DNA of 64,000 nucleotides, from contig NZ_LVEM01000002.1 in the NCBI RefSeq assembly GCF_001641335.1, positions 971,663 through 1,035,662 on the forward strand. Direction: 5' to 3'. Origin of the DNA: Bradyrhizobium stylosanthis. GTDB lineage: Bacteria; Pseudomonadota; Alphaproteobacteria; Rhizobiales; Xanthobacteraceae. The notes beneath the pieces were generated by a model. It saw only the letters and a list, made by a program, of their open reading frames with translations, was not told where the DNA came from and did not search any database. A program made the position numbers and the translations under genes. Shown here in pieces: positions 19,581 through 28,655 of the stretch; the stretch's first letter is position 1; each line of letters starts with the position of its first letter.

Positions 19581-20866
19581 GCGTCGAGATCTCCAAGCTT
19601 GCATCCGGCCTGACCGTCGTCACCGACAAGATGCCTCACCTCGAGACTGCCGCGCTCGGCGTCTGGGCCGGCGTCGGCGGACGCGACGAGAAGCCGAACG
19701 AGCACGGCATCTCGCATCTGCTCGAGCACATGGCGTTCAAGGGCACGACGAAGCGCACCTCGCGCGAGATCGTCGAGGAGATCGAGGCGGTCGGCGGCGA
19801 CCTCAATGCCGGCACCTCGACCGAGACCACCTCGTATTATGCCCGCGTGCTGAAGGCCGATGTGCCGCTCGCGCTCGACGTGCTCGCCGACATCCTCGCC
19901 AATCCCGCCTTCGAGCCGGACGAGCTGGAGCGCGAGAAGAACGTCATCGTGCAGGAGATCGGAGCCGCGCAGGACACGCCCGACGACGTCGTGTTCGAGC
20001 ATCTCAACGAGCTCTGCTATCCCGACCAGCCGATGGGCCGCTCGCTGCTCGGCACGGCAAAGACCCTGCGCGCCTTCAACCGCGACATGCTGCGCGGCTA
20101 TTTGTCGACGCATTATCGCGGCCCCGACATGGTGGTGGCGGCCGCCGGCGCGGTCGACCACGCGCAAGTCGTTGCCGAGGTCGAGAAGCGCTTTGCGAGC
20201 TTCGAGGGGACGCCGGGCCCGAAGCCGCAGGCCGCCCAGTTCGGCAAGGGCGGCGCCAAGGTGGTGCACCGCGAGCTCGAGCAGGCGCATCTGACGCTGG
20301 CGCTCGAAGGCGTGCCGCAGAACGATCTGTCGCTGTTCTCGCTCCAGGTCTTCACCAACATCCTCGGCGGCGGAATGTCGTCGCGGCTCTTCCAGGAGGT
20401 CCGCGAGAAGCGCGGCCTCTGCTATTCCATCTACTCGTTCCACGCGCCCTATACCGATACCGGCTTCTTCGGCCTCTACACCGGCACCGATCCGGCCGAT
20501 GCGCCGGAGATGATGGAGGTCGTGGTCGACATCATGAATGATTCGGTCGAGACCCTGACCGAGGCCGAGATCGCGCGCGCCAAGGCGCAGATGAAGGCCG
20601 GCCTGCTGATGGCGCTGGAGAGTTGCTCGTCGCGGGCCGAGCAGCTCGCCCGCCACGTGCTGGCCTATGGCCGGCCGCAGACGGTGCAGGAGCTGGTGGC
20701 CCGGATCGACGCCGTCAGCGTCGAATCGACCCGGGACGCCGCGCGTGCACTGCTTTCGCGCAGCCGCCCTGCAGTCGTTGCATTGGGCAGCGGCAGGGGT
20801 CTGGACACGGCGGTGTCTTTTGCGGAAGGATTGACCCGGGCACGCGCCAAGGCGCGGCTGCATTAG
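19577..20866 (+). CDS. M16-family zinc peptidase (processing-peptidase-like)
   Basis: A 429-residue single-unit M16 peptidase resembling the beta subunit of mitochondrial processing peptidase and YmxG/PqqL-type proteins. The inverted zinc motif HxxEH is seen as HLLEHMAFKGT (about residues 49-53), with the distal Glu in EIEAVGGDLNAGTSTETTSY. The C-terminal half has the R-Y-pair-like LGGGMSSRLFQEVREKRGLCYSIYS. Its substrate in bacteria is unknown. It overlaps thrC by 4 bp, a linkage common in alphaproteobacteria. Confidence 0.94.
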   Translation: MSVEISKLASGLTVVTDKMPHLETAALGVWAGVGGRDEKPNEHGISHLLEHMAFKGTTKRTSREIVEEIEAVGGDLNAGTSTETTSYYARVLKADVPLALDVLADILANPAFEPDELEREKNVIVQEIGAAQDTPDDVVFEHLNELCYPDQPMGRSLLGTAKTLRAFNRDMLRGYLSTHYRGPDMVVAAAGAVDHAQVVAEVEKRFASFEGTPGPKPQAAQFGKGGAKVVHRELEQAHLTLALEGVPQNDLSLFSLQVFTNILGGGMSSRLFQEVREKRGLCYSIYSFHAPYTDTGFFGLYTGTDPADAPEMMEVVVDIMNDSVETLTEAEIARAKAQMKAGLLMALESCSSRAEQLARHVLAYGRPQTVQELVARIDAVSVESTRDAARALLSRSRPAVVALGSGRGLDTAVSFAEGLTRARAKARLH

Positions 20867-20905
20867 GAGCCGCGCGCGGGCCGCCTCGCCCCGGGAAGCA
20901 TCACC

Positions 20906-21493
20906 ATGGCCCTCTTTCGCCTGCCATCCAGTGGACCCGCCGCCCTCGCGCCGCGCGGCAATGGCTTGGTCCTTCGCGCGCCGCAGATGTCCGACTTCCT
21001 GCAATGGGCCCATCTGCGCGAGACCAGCCGCGACTATCTTACGCCCTGGGAGCCCATCTGGCCCTCGGACGACCTGACCCGCTCCGGCTTCCGCCGCCGC
21101 CTGCGCCGCTATTCCGAGGACATCGCCGCGGACCGCTCCTATCCCTTCCTGATCTTCCGTGAGCTCGACGGCGCCATGGTCGGCGGCATCACGCTGGCCA
21201 ACGTTCGCCGCGGCATCGTCCAGGCCGGCACCATCGGCTATTGGGTCGGCCAGCCCCATGCCCATCGCGGCTACATGACGGCCGCGCTGCGGGTGCTGCT
21301 GCCGACGCTGTTCGGCGAGCTCAACCTGCACCGCGTGGAGGCCGCCTGCATCCCCACCAACGCGCCCTCGATCCGGGTGCTGGAGAAGTGCGGCTTCTCC
21401 CGCGAGGGCCTCGCACGCCGCTATCTCTGCATCAACGGGGTCTGGCAGGACCACCTGCTGTTCGGCCTCCTGCACGAGGATTTCCGCGGCTGA
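20906..21493 (+). CDS. GNAT acetyltransferase, RimJ/RimL type
   Basis: A 195-residue acetyltransferase. The GNAT fold is visible in LRAPQMSDFLQWAHLRETSRDYL, then GGITLANVRRGIVQAGTIGYWVGQPHAHRGYMTAALRVLL with the acetyl-CoA pyrophosphate loop (Q/R-x-x-G-x-M/A), and AACIPTNAPSIRVLEKCGFSREG, the typical RimJ/RimL end motif. RimJ/RimL enzymes acetylate N-termini of ribosomal proteins, but family members also act on other amines. It is the third gene of the thrC unit, 39 bases after the peptidase. Confidence 0.9.
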   Translation: MALFRLPSSGPAALAPRGNGLVLRAPQMSDFLQWAHLRETSRDYLTPWEPIWPSDDLTRSGFRRRLRRYSEDIAADRSYPFLIFRELDGAMVGGITLANVRRGIVQAGTIGYWVGQPHAHRGYMTAALRVLLPTLFGELNLHRVEAACIPTNAPSIRVLEKCGFSREGLARRYLCINGVWQDHLLFGLLHEDFRG

Positions 21494-21611
21494 GCCGCCG
21501 GGGCGTGCGGCCCGAATACCCTTTTTGCTGCCTTGGGTTCGCCGATTTTGGCGATATAACGCGCTGGGGCCGACCGGTCGGCCGGAACATTGTCATGGAG
21601 TATGGGCGTCG

Positions 21612-22265
21612 ATGGTGAAGGTGCTTCGGTCATCGCGGACCAATTTGCTGCGGGTCATGGCGGTCGCGCTGGCGTCGTCGGTTGCGCTCGCCTCGGTCTC
21701 GCCCGTGGCGGCCCAGTCGCTAACCGACCGCTTCAAGAACCTGTTCGGCGGCAAGTCCGACGAGCCGGCCGAGTCCAAGCCGGCGCCGGCACCCGGCCAG
21801 CCGGCTGAAGACGACGTCGATTGCCCGCAGGTCACGGTGCGCGCGGGCGCCTCGACCTACGCGGTCGGCGCCGGCGGCAAGCCTGCCACCGGCAATGAGA
21901 TCCGCTACCAGGCCACCATCACCAAGATGGCGCGCGAATGTTCCCGCAGCAGCGCCGGCATCACGGCCCGGATCGGCATCCAGGGCCGCGTCATCGCCGG
22001 TCCTGCCGGTGCGCCAGCCACGGTCGATGTCCCCCTGCGCGTCGCCGTGGTGCACGGCGGCGTCGGCGAGAAGGTGATCGCCTCGAAGGCCTACCGGACC
22101 ACGGTCGAGATGTCGGAGGGCGGCAGCGTGCCCTTCACCTTCGTCGCCGAGGATCTGTCCTATCCGGTGCCGTCGGCCGCGGTCGCCGATTCCTACATCT
22201 TCTATGTCGGCTTCGACCCGCAGGCGCTCACGCCCGAGCCGAAGGCACGGGGGAAGAAGAAGTAG
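21612..22265 (+). CDS. Hypothetical secreted protein
   Basis: A 217-residue protein with a clear signal peptide (basic start, hydrophobic residues 15-32, cleavage near PVAAQS). The mature part begins with a Pro/Ala/Glu-rich linker, then a beta-rich region with two cysteines (VDCPQV, ARECSR) and ends in a run of basic residues. I recognise no domain. The ATG at 21612 was chosen because it begins the signal peptide; the longer upstream frame is unlikely. A bidirectional terminator follows after a palindromic repeat. Confidence 0.75.
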   Translation: MVKVLRSSRTNLLRVMAVALASSVALASVSPVAAQSLTDRFKNLFGGKSDEPAESKPAPAPGQPAEDDVDCPQVTVRAGASTYAVGAGGKPATGNEIRYQATITKMARECSRSSAGITARIGIQGRVIAGPAGAPATVDVPLRVAVVHGGVGEKVIASKAYRTTVEMSEGGSVPFTFVAEDLSYPVPSAAVADSYIFYVGFDPQALTPEPKARGKKK

Positions 22266-22289
22266 GGGAAGGGGTCTCGGCAAGGGGGG

Positions 22290-22407
22290 CTCGTGCCCCG
22301 GACGCGGCGCAGCGGTGCGACGCAGAGCCGGGGCCCAGGACCTGTGGATGCATGGGTCCCGGCTCTGCGCCGCGTCATTTCATGCCGCGTCGCGTCCGGG
22401 ACACGAG
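22290..22407. repeat. Dispersed inverted repeat, family C
   Basis: Outer arms CTCGTGCCCCGGACGCG and CGCGTCCGGGACACGAG pair with one mismatch over 17 bp, and an inner pair (GGCGCAGC..., CAGAGCCGGG / CCCGGCTCTG) forms a second stem. It is of the kind seen scattered between genes in Bradyrhizobium. Confidence 0.7.
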
Positions 22408-22423
22408 ACCACTCCGCCCAACA

Positions 22424-22454
22424 AAAAAGCCGGCGCTCATCGCGCCGGCTTTTT
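22424..22454. terminator. Bidirectional terminator between convergent units
   Basis: Perfect 12-bp arms AAAAAGCCGGCG / CGCCGGCTTTTT with a 7-nt loop give a T run on either strand. It can end both the plus-strand secreted-protein transcript and the minus-strand atp operon. Confidence 0.85.
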
Positions 22455-22474
22455 GATTGGTGAAGGCGAAACCC

Positions 22475-22960
22475 TCAGTTCAGCTTCTGCCGGACTTCGT
22501 TGATGCCCTTGGCGAGCAGGTCGTCGGCGACCTGGCCCTTGACCGACTGCGACAGGATCGTGGAAGCGGCCTGGACGGCGGCTTCCGCGGCTGCGGCGCG
22601 GACATCGGCCAGCGCCTGGGCCTCGGCGAGCGCGATCTTGCTCTCCGCGGTCTTGGTGCGGCGGGCGACGAAGTCTTCCATCTTCGCCTTGGCGTCGGCA
22701 GCGATGCGCTCGGCTTCGGCCTTGGCGTTGGAGATGATGTCGGCGGCCTCGCGCTCGGCGGTGGCGCTGCGTGCCTTGTAGTCCGCGAGCACCTTGGCCG
22801 CTTCTTCCTTGAGGCGCGTCGCGTCGGCGAGCTCGGCCTTGATGCGATCGGCGCGATGATCGAGCGCGGTCATCGCCGACTTGAACACCCCGACATAGCC
22901 GAACACGACCATCAGGATCACGAAGGCGACGGCGACCCAGGTCTCAGGATCGAAGAACAT
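22475..22960 (-). CDS. atpF: ATP synthase Fo subunit b
   Basis: A 161-residue peripheral stalk subunit: one N-terminal transmembrane helix (about residues 5-26, [16 protein letters not shown]) and a long charged coiled-coil helix rich in Ala, Glu and Lys. It joins the membrane motor to F1. It is the last gene of the minus-strand Fo operon, five bases after the b' gene. Most alphaproteobacteria keep two divergent b-type genes side by side, as here. Confidence 0.95.
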   Translation of the reverse strand: MFFDPETWVAVAFVILMVVFGYVGVFKSAMTALDHRADRIKAELADATRLKEEAAKVLADYKARSATAEREAADIISNAKAEAERIAADAKAKMEDFVARRTKTAESKIALAEAQALADVRAAAAEAAVQAASTILSQSVKGQVADDLLAKGINEVRQKLN

Positions 22961-22965
22961 ATCGA

Positions 22966-23532
22966 CTAACCCTTCAAGGACGCGTCAACGGCAGCATTGA
23001 CCGAGGCTGCATCCGGAACGACGCCGGTGAGCTGCTGCACGATCTGGCCTGCCGCATCGGCCGCGATGCCGCGGACGTTGCTCATGGCGGTGGCGCGGGT
23101 CGAGGCGATGGTCTTTTCCGCCCCGGCGAGCTTGGCCGCCAACTGCTCTTCCAGGGCCTTGCGCTCGGCTTCCGCCTGCGCATTCGCCTTGTCGCGGGAT
23201 TCGTTGCCGATCGCCTGTGCCCGCGAGCGGGCCGAAGCAAGCTCGCCTTCATAGGCCTTCAGCGCAGCCTCGGACTGGTCCTTCAGCTGCTGCGCTTCGG
23301 CGAGGTCACCCTCGATCTTGTTCTGACGCGCTTCGATCGCACCGCCGACCTTCGGCAGAGCGAACTTGGACACGATCACGTAAAGCAGGACGAAGAAGAT
23401 CGCGAGCGACACCAGCTGTGAAGCGAAGGTGCTGCTCTCGAACGGCGGAAACCCGCCACTGTGGTGACCACCGTCAGCCTCAGTGTGAGCGCCCGCCGCC
23501 GGACCTTTTGCGCCGCCATGACTCTCAGCCAT
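22966..23532 (-). CDS. atpG: ATP synthase Fo subunit b'
   Basis: A 188-residue second stalk subunit. A hydrophilic Gly/His-rich N-terminal tail (about 30 residues) precedes the transmembrane helix [34 protein letters not shown], whose end is a strongly conserved b' motif, followed by a long coiled coil ([23 protein letters not shown]). It pairs with AtpF in the heterodimeric stalk of alphaproteobacteria and chloroplast-like enzymes. Named atpG or atpF' in different genomes. Confidence 0.94.
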   Translation of the reverse strand: MAESHGGAKGPAAGAHTEADGGHHSGGFPPFESSTFASQLVSLAIFFVLLYVIVSKFALPKVGGAIEARQNKIEGDLAEAQQLKDQSEAALKAYEGELASARSRAQAIGNESRDKANAQAEAERKALEEQLAAKLAGAEKTIASTRATAMSNVRGIAADAAGQIVQQLTGVVPDAASVNAAVDASLKG

Positions 23533-23592
23533 GGAGTACTCCCGTTGCTGTCACGCGCCGCTTCGGATGAAGCGGCGCGAAAGAAGTCGTTC

Positions 23593-23820
23593 TTAGAAAA
23601 CGAACAGCAGAAGCAGCGCGATCAGCAGCGAGAAAATGCCGAGCGCTTCGGTCACGGCGAAGCCGAAGATCAGGTTGCCGAACTGGCCCTGAGCGGCCGA
23701 GGGGTTGCGGACGGCTGCGGCGAGGTAGTTGCCGAAGATCACGCCCACGCCGACGCCCGCGCCGCCCATGCCGATGCATGCGATGCCCGCGCCGATAAGT
23801 TTTGCTGCTGCCGGATCCAT
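23593..23820 (-). CDS. atpE: ATP synthase Fo subunit c
   Basis: A 75-residue proteolipid forming the rotating c-ring. Two transmembrane helices flank the polar loop [11 protein letters not shown] with the conserved Arg-Asn-Pro. The Gly-rich first helix ([21 protein letters not shown]) is typical, and the proton-carrying carboxylate is Glu58 in [10 protein letters not shown]. The start ATG at 23820 is preceded by AAGGAGTC. In other frames the same bases form longer spurious reading frames, which hide this short gene. Confidence 0.97.
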   Translation of the reverse strand: MDPAAAKLIGAGIACIGMGGAGVGVGVIFGNYLAAAVRNPSAAQGQFGNLIFGFAVTEALGIFSLLIALLLLFVF

Positions 23821-23873
23821 TTTAGACTCCTTGGAAGAAAGATTGGGTTGTGGGTGGAAATTCCCCGGACCGC

Positions 23874-24623
23874 TCAGTGTCCCGGATGAATGGCGTCGTT
23901 GAGGTAGATGCAGGTCAGGATCGCAAACACATAGGCTTGCAGGAACGCGACCAGAATCTCGAGCGCGTACAGCGCGACAGTGAGCGCCAGCGGCAGCACG
24001 CCGCCGACCCAGCCGACGGCGCCGAGCGAGAAGCCCAGCATGGCGACGAAGCCAGCGAACACCTTCAGCGCGATGTGGCCGGCCAGCATATTGGCGAACA
24101 GACGAATGCTGTGCGAGACCGGCCGCAGGAAGAACGACAGGATCTCGATGAACATGACCAGCGGCAGGATGTAGCCCGGGACGCCGTGCGGAACGAAAAT
24201 CGAGAAGAATTTCAGGCCGTTCTTGGCGACGCCGTAGATCAGCACGGTGAAGAAGACCAGCAGCGCCAGTCCGACGGTGACGATCAGGTGGCTCGAGACC
24301 GTGAAGGTGTAGGGGATGATGCCGACCAGGTTCGAGACGCAGATGAACATGAACAGCGAGAAGATCAGCGGGAAGAACTTCATGCCTTCCGCGCCGGCCG
24401 TCGAACGGATGGTCGAGGCCACGAATTCGTAGGAGATTTCGGCGACCGACTGCAGACGCCCGGGAACCAGTTGCGAGCCGCTGGCGAGCATCAGCAGCGT
24501 GATGATCGCCACCGCCACCAGCATGTAGAGCGACGAATTGGTGAAGGCGATCGTGTGATTGCCGATATGGCCCAGGGTGAAGAGAGGCTCGATGTTGAAC
24601 TGGTGGATCGGGTCGATTTTCAT
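23874..24623 (-). CDS. atpB: ATP synthase Fo subunit a
   Basis: A 249-residue integral membrane subunit that forms the two proton half-channels against the c-ring. It has five or six predicted helices. The essential arginine is seen in [21 protein letters not shown], and the last helices contain [23 protein letters not shown]. It lies between atpI and atpE on the minus strand. Confidence 0.97.
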   Translation of the reverse strand: MKIDPIHQFNIEPLFTLGHIGNHTIAFTNSSLYMLVAVAIITLLMLASGSQLVPGRLQSVAEISYEFVASTIRSTAGAEGMKFFPLIFSLFMFICVSNLVGIIPYTFTVSSHLIVTVGLALLVFFTVLIYGVAKNGLKFFSIFVPHGVPGYILPLVMFIEILSFFLRPVSHSIRLFANMLAGHIALKVFAGFVAMLGFSLGAVGWVGGVLPLALTVALYALEILVAFLQAYVFAILTCIYLNDAIHPGH

Positions 24624-24734
24624 CAGCGCGGCATCTCTTGGTCTGCCGGGCGATGCCGGCGGGTCTCGGTCTGCCGGCCGGGCCGGCCCGTACCGGCGAT
24701 GCCGGCACGATCATTCCTCTCCGTGCGGATCGCC

Positions 24735-25109
24735 TTACGAACCACCGCGCCTGTTCTGACCCGCGCCCGCCGATCTCACCACGTTCACCACGCCGGCCAC
24801 GAAGCCCAGCAGCAGGAACACGATAAATCCGAAAGGCGACGTCGACAGCAAGCGGTCGAACCCCCAGCCAATCCCCGCTCCGACAGCGACACCGGCGACC
24901 AACTCGGAGGATAACCGAAAACCAAGCGCCATCGCCGAGGCTCTGGCCGCTCCGTCTCCACCGTCACCTGCGGGTTGCTCGGTCTTGATCCGGCGGTCGC
25001 GAATTTCCGACAACCGCTGATCGAGATTTCCGAGCCGTTCGGAAAGCGCAGCTTCCTCGGGCGATCTATCGCGATCTCCATTCTCGCCGTGTCCCGTGCC
25101 CTGTGTCAT
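24735..25109 (-). CDS. atpI: ATP synthase protein I
   Basis: A 124-residue protein with a charged N-terminal half ([21 protein letters not shown]) and two transmembrane helices (about residues 58-78 and 87-108) with [38 protein letters not shown], the AtpI/AtpR signature. It assists assembly of the c-ring. First gene of the Fo operon; the promoter at 25176-25204 lies upstream of it. Confidence 0.92.
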   Translation of the reverse strand: MTQGTGHGENGDRDRSPEEAALSERLGNLDQRLSEIRDRRIKTEQPAGDGGDGAARASAMALGFRLSSELVAGVAVGAGIGWGFDRLLSTSPFGFIVFLLLGFVAGVVNVVRSAGAGQNRRGGS

Positions 25110-25175
25110 GCAACGAAGACCCGAAACGCCGCGGCTGAATGGAAATTACGCCCGCCACCCTCAAAAGCCGCGCGG

Positions 25176-25204
25176 ACCATACTGATGGCCTATAATCAAG
25201 TCAA
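25176..25204 (-). promoter_or_regulatory. Sigma70-type promoter of the atpIBEF'F operon
   Basis: On the minus strand TTGACT (-35, plus-strand bases 25199-25204) and TATGGT (-10, bases 25176-25181) are 17 bp apart, the ideal spacing, about 65 bases before the atpI start. Confidence 0.7.
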
Positions 25205-25358
25205 GCCAAGTCACGATTGCGTCGCTTTCTTCTATGTAGCTGATTTGTTTGACGATATTGGCGCGCACGGCAGCGCTGCACACAGCGTGACGCCGCACCG
25301 CAGCAGCTCTCTTGCGGATCGGTGGACGCGGCCGCCATTTCGCCGCGCTGCAGGGATC

Positions 25359-25402
25359 AAACACCCGCCCGGCATCGTTGATTCCGGGCGGGTGTTTTTG
25401 GC
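25359..25402 (+). terminator. Orphan Rho-independent terminator
   Basis: AAACACCCGCCCGG and CCGGGCGGGTGTTTTT form a long GC stem with an 11-nt loop and a T run on the plus strand. No plus-strand gene precedes it within the divergent gap. Confidence 0.75.
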
Positions 25403-25469
25403 GGCGGATCGCCTCGCCCGGGTGTAGAATTGCGGATGTGCCACGTTTGGCGTCGTGGCGGAGAGTGCG

Positions 25470-25991
25470 ATGAGACCAGTGACGTCATCCACAGCATCAT
25501 GGCTTGCGGCGGCGTCGTTCGCCGTAGTGATGACCGTCAGCGGCAGCCTCTTGGCCGCCCAATCGGCGCCCGACAGCGAAAACGGCCGCTACACCATGAC
25601 ACCGATCCCGGAGGGGGTGCTGCGGCTCGACACCCGCACCGGCACGATGTCGACCTGCACCCGGAACGGGTCCGGCTGGGCCTGCTACGCGGTGCCCGAC
25701 GAGCGTGCCGCGTTCGATGCCGAGATCGGCCGGCTCCAGGCCGAAGTCGAGAAGCTGAAGGGACAGCTCGCGGCCGGGCCGACGGTCTCGGGCAAGATCG
25801 ACGAGGCGCTGCCGAAATCCGATCCGCTGAAGAAGACCGAGCCGAAGGTTGCCGAGGGCGACCGCAAGATCGAGATTCCGTTGCCGAGCGATCAGGACGT
25901 CGACCGCGTGATGTCGTTCCTGGAAAAGGCCTGGCGCCGGCTGATCGACATGGCCAACCGCGTGCAAAAGGACGTGTCGGGGAAGATTTGA
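25470..25991 (+). CDS. Hypothetical secreted protein with coiled-coil
   Basis: A 173-residue protein with a signal peptide (hydrophobic residues 10-29, cleavage near LLAAQS). The mature part has a short domain with two cysteines (MSTCTRNGSGWACYAVPDE) that resembles a strand-turn motif common in rhizobial hypothetical proteins, then a coiled-coil (RAAFDAEIGRLQAEVEKLKGQL) and a basic, amphipathic C-terminal helix. The ATG at 25470 follows GGAGAG; a GTG fifteen bases earlier is less likely. Function unknown. Confidence 0.75.
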   Translation: MRPVTSSTASWLAAASFAVVMTVSGSLLAAQSAPDSENGRYTMTPIPEGVLRLDTRTGTMSTCTRNGSGWACYAVPDERAAFDAEIGRLQAEVEKLKGQLAAGPTVSGKIDEALPKSDPLKKTEPKVAEGDRKIEIPLPSDQDVDRVMSFLEKAWRRLIDMANRVQKDVSGKI

Positions 25992-26004
25992 CGCGCGACG
26001 AGCT

Positions 26005-26099
26005 GCCGTAGGGTGGGCAAAGGCGCAACGCGCCATGCCCACGATCTTGATATCGTCGCGCGGATTGGTGGGCACGCTTCGCTTTGCCCGCCCTACGGC
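26005..26099. repeat. Dispersed inverted repeat, family A copy 3
   Basis: GCCGTAGGGTGGGCAAAGG at the left and TTTGCCCGCCCTACGGC at the right, with inner CATGCCCAC / GTGGGCACG. It is the same family as 4345-4434 and 5014-5112 and lies directly before the yjbQ gene. Confidence 0.8.
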
Positions 26100-26123
26100 G
26101 GCTTTCCGAGTTGAGAGACGTTC

Positions 26124-26603
26124 ATGACATCCACCAAATCCATCACCCGCTCGACGCCGAGCTCGGTGCAGGCCACCACCATCTCATCGTCGCTGCTGAC
26201 CGTGCAGACGCCGGGCTGCGGCTTCATCGATCTCACCAGCGAGGCCGCGAAGTTCGTCGCCGAAGTCCGCGCGCGCGACGGCGCGCTGACGCTGTTCATC
26301 CGTCACACCTCGGCGTCGCTGACGATCCAGGAGAATGCCGATCCTTCCGTGCTCGTCGACCTCACCACGGCGCTGGCGCGGTTCGCGCCGGACGATGAAG
26401 ATGCAGGCTGGACTCACGACACCGAAGGGCCGGACGACATGCCGGCGCACGTCAAGACCATGCTGACGGGGACCTCGCTCCACGTGCCAGTCCTGGACGG
26501 GAAGCTCGCGCTCGGCACCTGGCAGGCGATCTATCTGATCGAGCACCGGACCCGCCCGCATCGCCGCGAGGTCGTGCTGCAATTCATCGGCGGCAATCGC
26601 TAG
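26124..26603 (+). CDS. yjbQ: YjbQ / UPF0047 family protein
   Basis: A 159-residue protein of the widespread UPF0047 family. It shows GCGFIDLTSEAAKFV, then LTLFIRHTSASLTIQENADPSVLVDL and the histidine-containing HVKTMLTGTSLHVPVLDGKLALGTWQAIYLIEHRTRPHRREV; the conserved His and Glu residues form a metal or ligand pocket. Members have low thiamine-phosphate synthase activity, but the true role is uncertain. It has its own short transcription unit after the family A repeat. Confidence 0.93.
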   Translation: MTSTKSITRSTPSSVQATTISSSLLTVQTPGCGFIDLTSEAAKFVAEVRARDGALTLFIRHTSASLTIQENADPSVLVDLTTALARFAPDDEDAGWTHDTEGPDDMPAHVKTMLTGTSLHVPVLDGKLALGTWQAIYLIEHRTRPHRREVVLQFIGGNR

Positions 26604-26637
26604 AGCGCTCTCGCGCGAAGCTCGGGCCCAAAACAAA

Positions 26638-26662
26638 ACCGGCCGCGGAGACCGCGGCCGGT
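26638..26662 (-). terminator. Terminator after the MHS transporter gene
   Basis: ACCGGCCGCGG / CCGCGGCCGGT is a perfect 11-bp stem with an AGA loop. On the minus strand it is followed by TTTTGTTTTG, 26 bases beyond the transporter stop. Confidence 0.75.
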
Positions 26663-26687
26663 TGGTGTTGGTTGATCGCTGCTTCGA

Positions 26688-28352
26688 TCAGGTCGCCTTG
26701 ATGTCGACGTCCTTGGTCTCGGGCAGGAACAGGAAGCCGATCACGACCGTGATGGAGGCGAAGATGACCGGATACCAGAGACCGGCATAGATATCGCCCG
26801 TGGAGGCCACGATGGCGAAGGCGGTCGCGGGCAGCAGGCCGCCGAACCAGCCGTTGCCGATGTGGTAGGGCAGCGACATCGAGGTGTAGCGGATGCGGGT
26901 CGGGAACAGTTCGACCAGCATCGCGGCGATCGGGCCGTACACCATGGTGACGAACACCACCAGGATGAACAGCAAGCCGATGGTCGCGGCCACCTGCGGA
27001 CGGAAGATGTCGAACGGGTTCGACATCTTCACGATGCCCGCGTCACCCGGCTTCGGATAGCCGGCTGCCTGCACTGCGGCGAGCAGTGCGGGGTTGCCGT
27101 CCTTGGCGTTGGCGTAGGCAACGTCCTTGCCGTTGACCACAACCTTCACGCCGGAGCCGGCGGGGCCAGGCGAGGTCGAGTACTTGACCGACGACTGCGA
27201 CAGGTAGGCACGCGCGGTGTCGCAGGGCGCGCTGAAGACGCGGGTGCCGACCGGGTTGAACAGGTCACCGCAAGCTGCGGGATCCGCCACCACGTCGACC
27301 TTGACCGTCTCGATCGCCTTTTCCAGCGCCGGGTTGGCGTTGGTGGTGATCATCTTGAAGATCGGGAAGAAGGTCAGCGCCGCGATCAAGCAGCCGCCGA
27401 GGATGATCGGCTTGCGGCCGATCTTGTCGGACAGCACGCCGAACACGATGAAGAAGCCGGTGCCGAGCAGCAGCGACCAGGCGATCAGCAGGTTGGCGGT
27501 GTAGCCGTCGACCTTGAGGATCGATTGCAGGAAGAACAGCGCGTAGAACTGGCCGGTGTACCAGACCACGCCCTGGCCCATCACGCCGCCGAGCAGGGCG
27601 AGCAGCACGAGCTTGCCGTTCTGCCAGTTGCCGAAGGCTTCCGTGAGCGGCGCCTTCGAGCTCTTCCCCTCGTCCTTCATCTTCTGGAAGATCGGCGATT
27701 CGTTGAGGCGGAGACGGATCCAGACCGAGATGCCGAGCAGCAGCACCGAGACCAGGAACGGAATGCGCCAGCCCCAGGCCGCGAAGTCGGCTTCGCCGGT
27801 CGCGGTGCGGGTGAACAGGATCACCAGCAGCGACAGGAACAGGCCGAGCGTCGCCGTCGTCTGGATGAAGGAGGTGTAGTAGCCGCGCTTGCCGTTCGGA
27901 GCATGCTCAGCGACGTAGGTCGCCGCGCCGCCATATTCACCGCCGAGCGCCAGGCCCTGGGCGAGGCGCAGCGCGATCAGGATGATCGGGGCCGCGATGC
28001 CGATGGTCGCCGCGTTGGGCAGCAGGCCGACGATGAACGTCGACAGGCCCATGATCAGGATGGTGACGAGGAAGGTGTATTTGCGGCCGACGATGTCGCC
28101 GATACGGCCGAACACGATGGCGCCGAACGGACGTACCAGGAAGCCCGCGGCGAATGCCAGCAGCGCGAAGATGTCGCGGGTTGCCGGCGGATAGGCCGAG
28201 AAGAACTGCGCGCCGATGATGCCGGCCAGCGAACCGTAGAGATAGAAGTCGTACCATTCGAAGACGGTACCGAGCGAGGAGGCGAGAATGACGAAACGTT
28301 CGTCTTTCGTCATCCCTCCTGCGCCAGCCTGAGACACAGCCATTGTCGACAT
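26688..28352 (-). CDS. MFS transporter, metabolite:H+ symporter (MHS) family
   Basis: A 554-residue inner-membrane transporter with twelve predicted helices. The MHS signatures are present: the start SSLGTVFEWYDFYLYG, the cytoplasmic loop FGRIGDIVGRKYTF after helix 2, LALGGEYGGAATYVAEHAP in helix 4, and SDKIGRKP after helix 8. An unusually long hydrophilic insert (about residues 375-455) with two or more cysteines lies between helices 9 and 10; it is seen in related alphaproteobacterial members. MHS proteins carry carboxylates such as ketoglutarate, shikimate or proline. The ATG at 28352 follows GGGGAGCG. Divergent from a LuxR-type response regulator. Confidence 0.92.
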   Translation of the reverse strand: MSTMAVSQAGAGGMTKDERFVILASSLGTVFEWYDFYLYGSLAGIIGAQFFSAYPPATRDIFALLAFAAGFLVRPFGAIVFGRIGDIVGRKYTFLVTILIMGLSTFIVGLLPNAATIGIAAPIILIALRLAQGLALGGEYGGAATYVAEHAPNGKRGYYTSFIQTTATLGLFLSLLVILFTRTATGEADFAAWGWRIPFLVSVLLLGISVWIRLRLNESPIFQKMKDEGKSSKAPLTEAFGNWQNGKLVLLALLGGVMGQGVVWYTGQFYALFFLQSILKVDGYTANLLIAWSLLLGTGFFIVFGVLSDKIGRKPIILGGCLIAALTFFPIFKMITTNANPALEKAIETVKVDVVADPAACGDLFNPVGTRVFSAPCDTARAYLSQSSVKYSTSPGPAGSGVKVVVNGKDVAYANAKDGNPALLAAVQAAGYPKPGDAGIVKMSNPFDIFRPQVAATIGLLFILVVFVTMVYGPIAAMLVELFPTRIRYTSMSLPYHIGNGWFGGLLPATAFAIVASTGDIYAGLWYPVIFASITVVIGFLFLPETKDVDIKAT

Positions 28353-28655
28353 AGTGAGTCGCTCCCCGAAATGCGTTTCCTCGCGCCCCGGATGTCCGGA
28401 CATGCCGGACCAACCCAGGTCTTGCCCGCAAGGTAACATCGGCGTGAAACCTGCCCCAATACGACTTTCGGCCTTGCGCACTGACGCGCACCTGACGTCC
28501 CGTCGCAGATGCCGGACCGCAAGTGCGGAGAATTCCGGATTAACCCCTTTCCAGCAAAGGGATAATGTACACTTGCATGCCACGGCCGCTCGGGGAAGAA
28601 TTGACCCGCCGCGGCATCGACTCGCCCGGCGGTTGCGAACGACAGCAAGAGAACG
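28353..28655. other. Divergent intergenic region between transporter and response regulator
   Basis: A 303-base gap without a gene. It contains a hairpin CCCTTT-CCAGC-AAAGGG at 28545-28561 and must carry the promoters of both genes. I cannot name a regulator site with confidence. Confidence 0.4.

Larger units (their letters stand above)
25110..25469. other. Divergent region between atpI and a secreted-protein gene
   Basis: A 360-base gap with no credible coding frame. It holds the minus-strand atp promoter (25176-25204) and a strong plus-strand terminator hairpin (25359-25402) that has no gene in front of it. The 150 bases between the two are a candidate small-RNA region. Confidence 0.5.
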
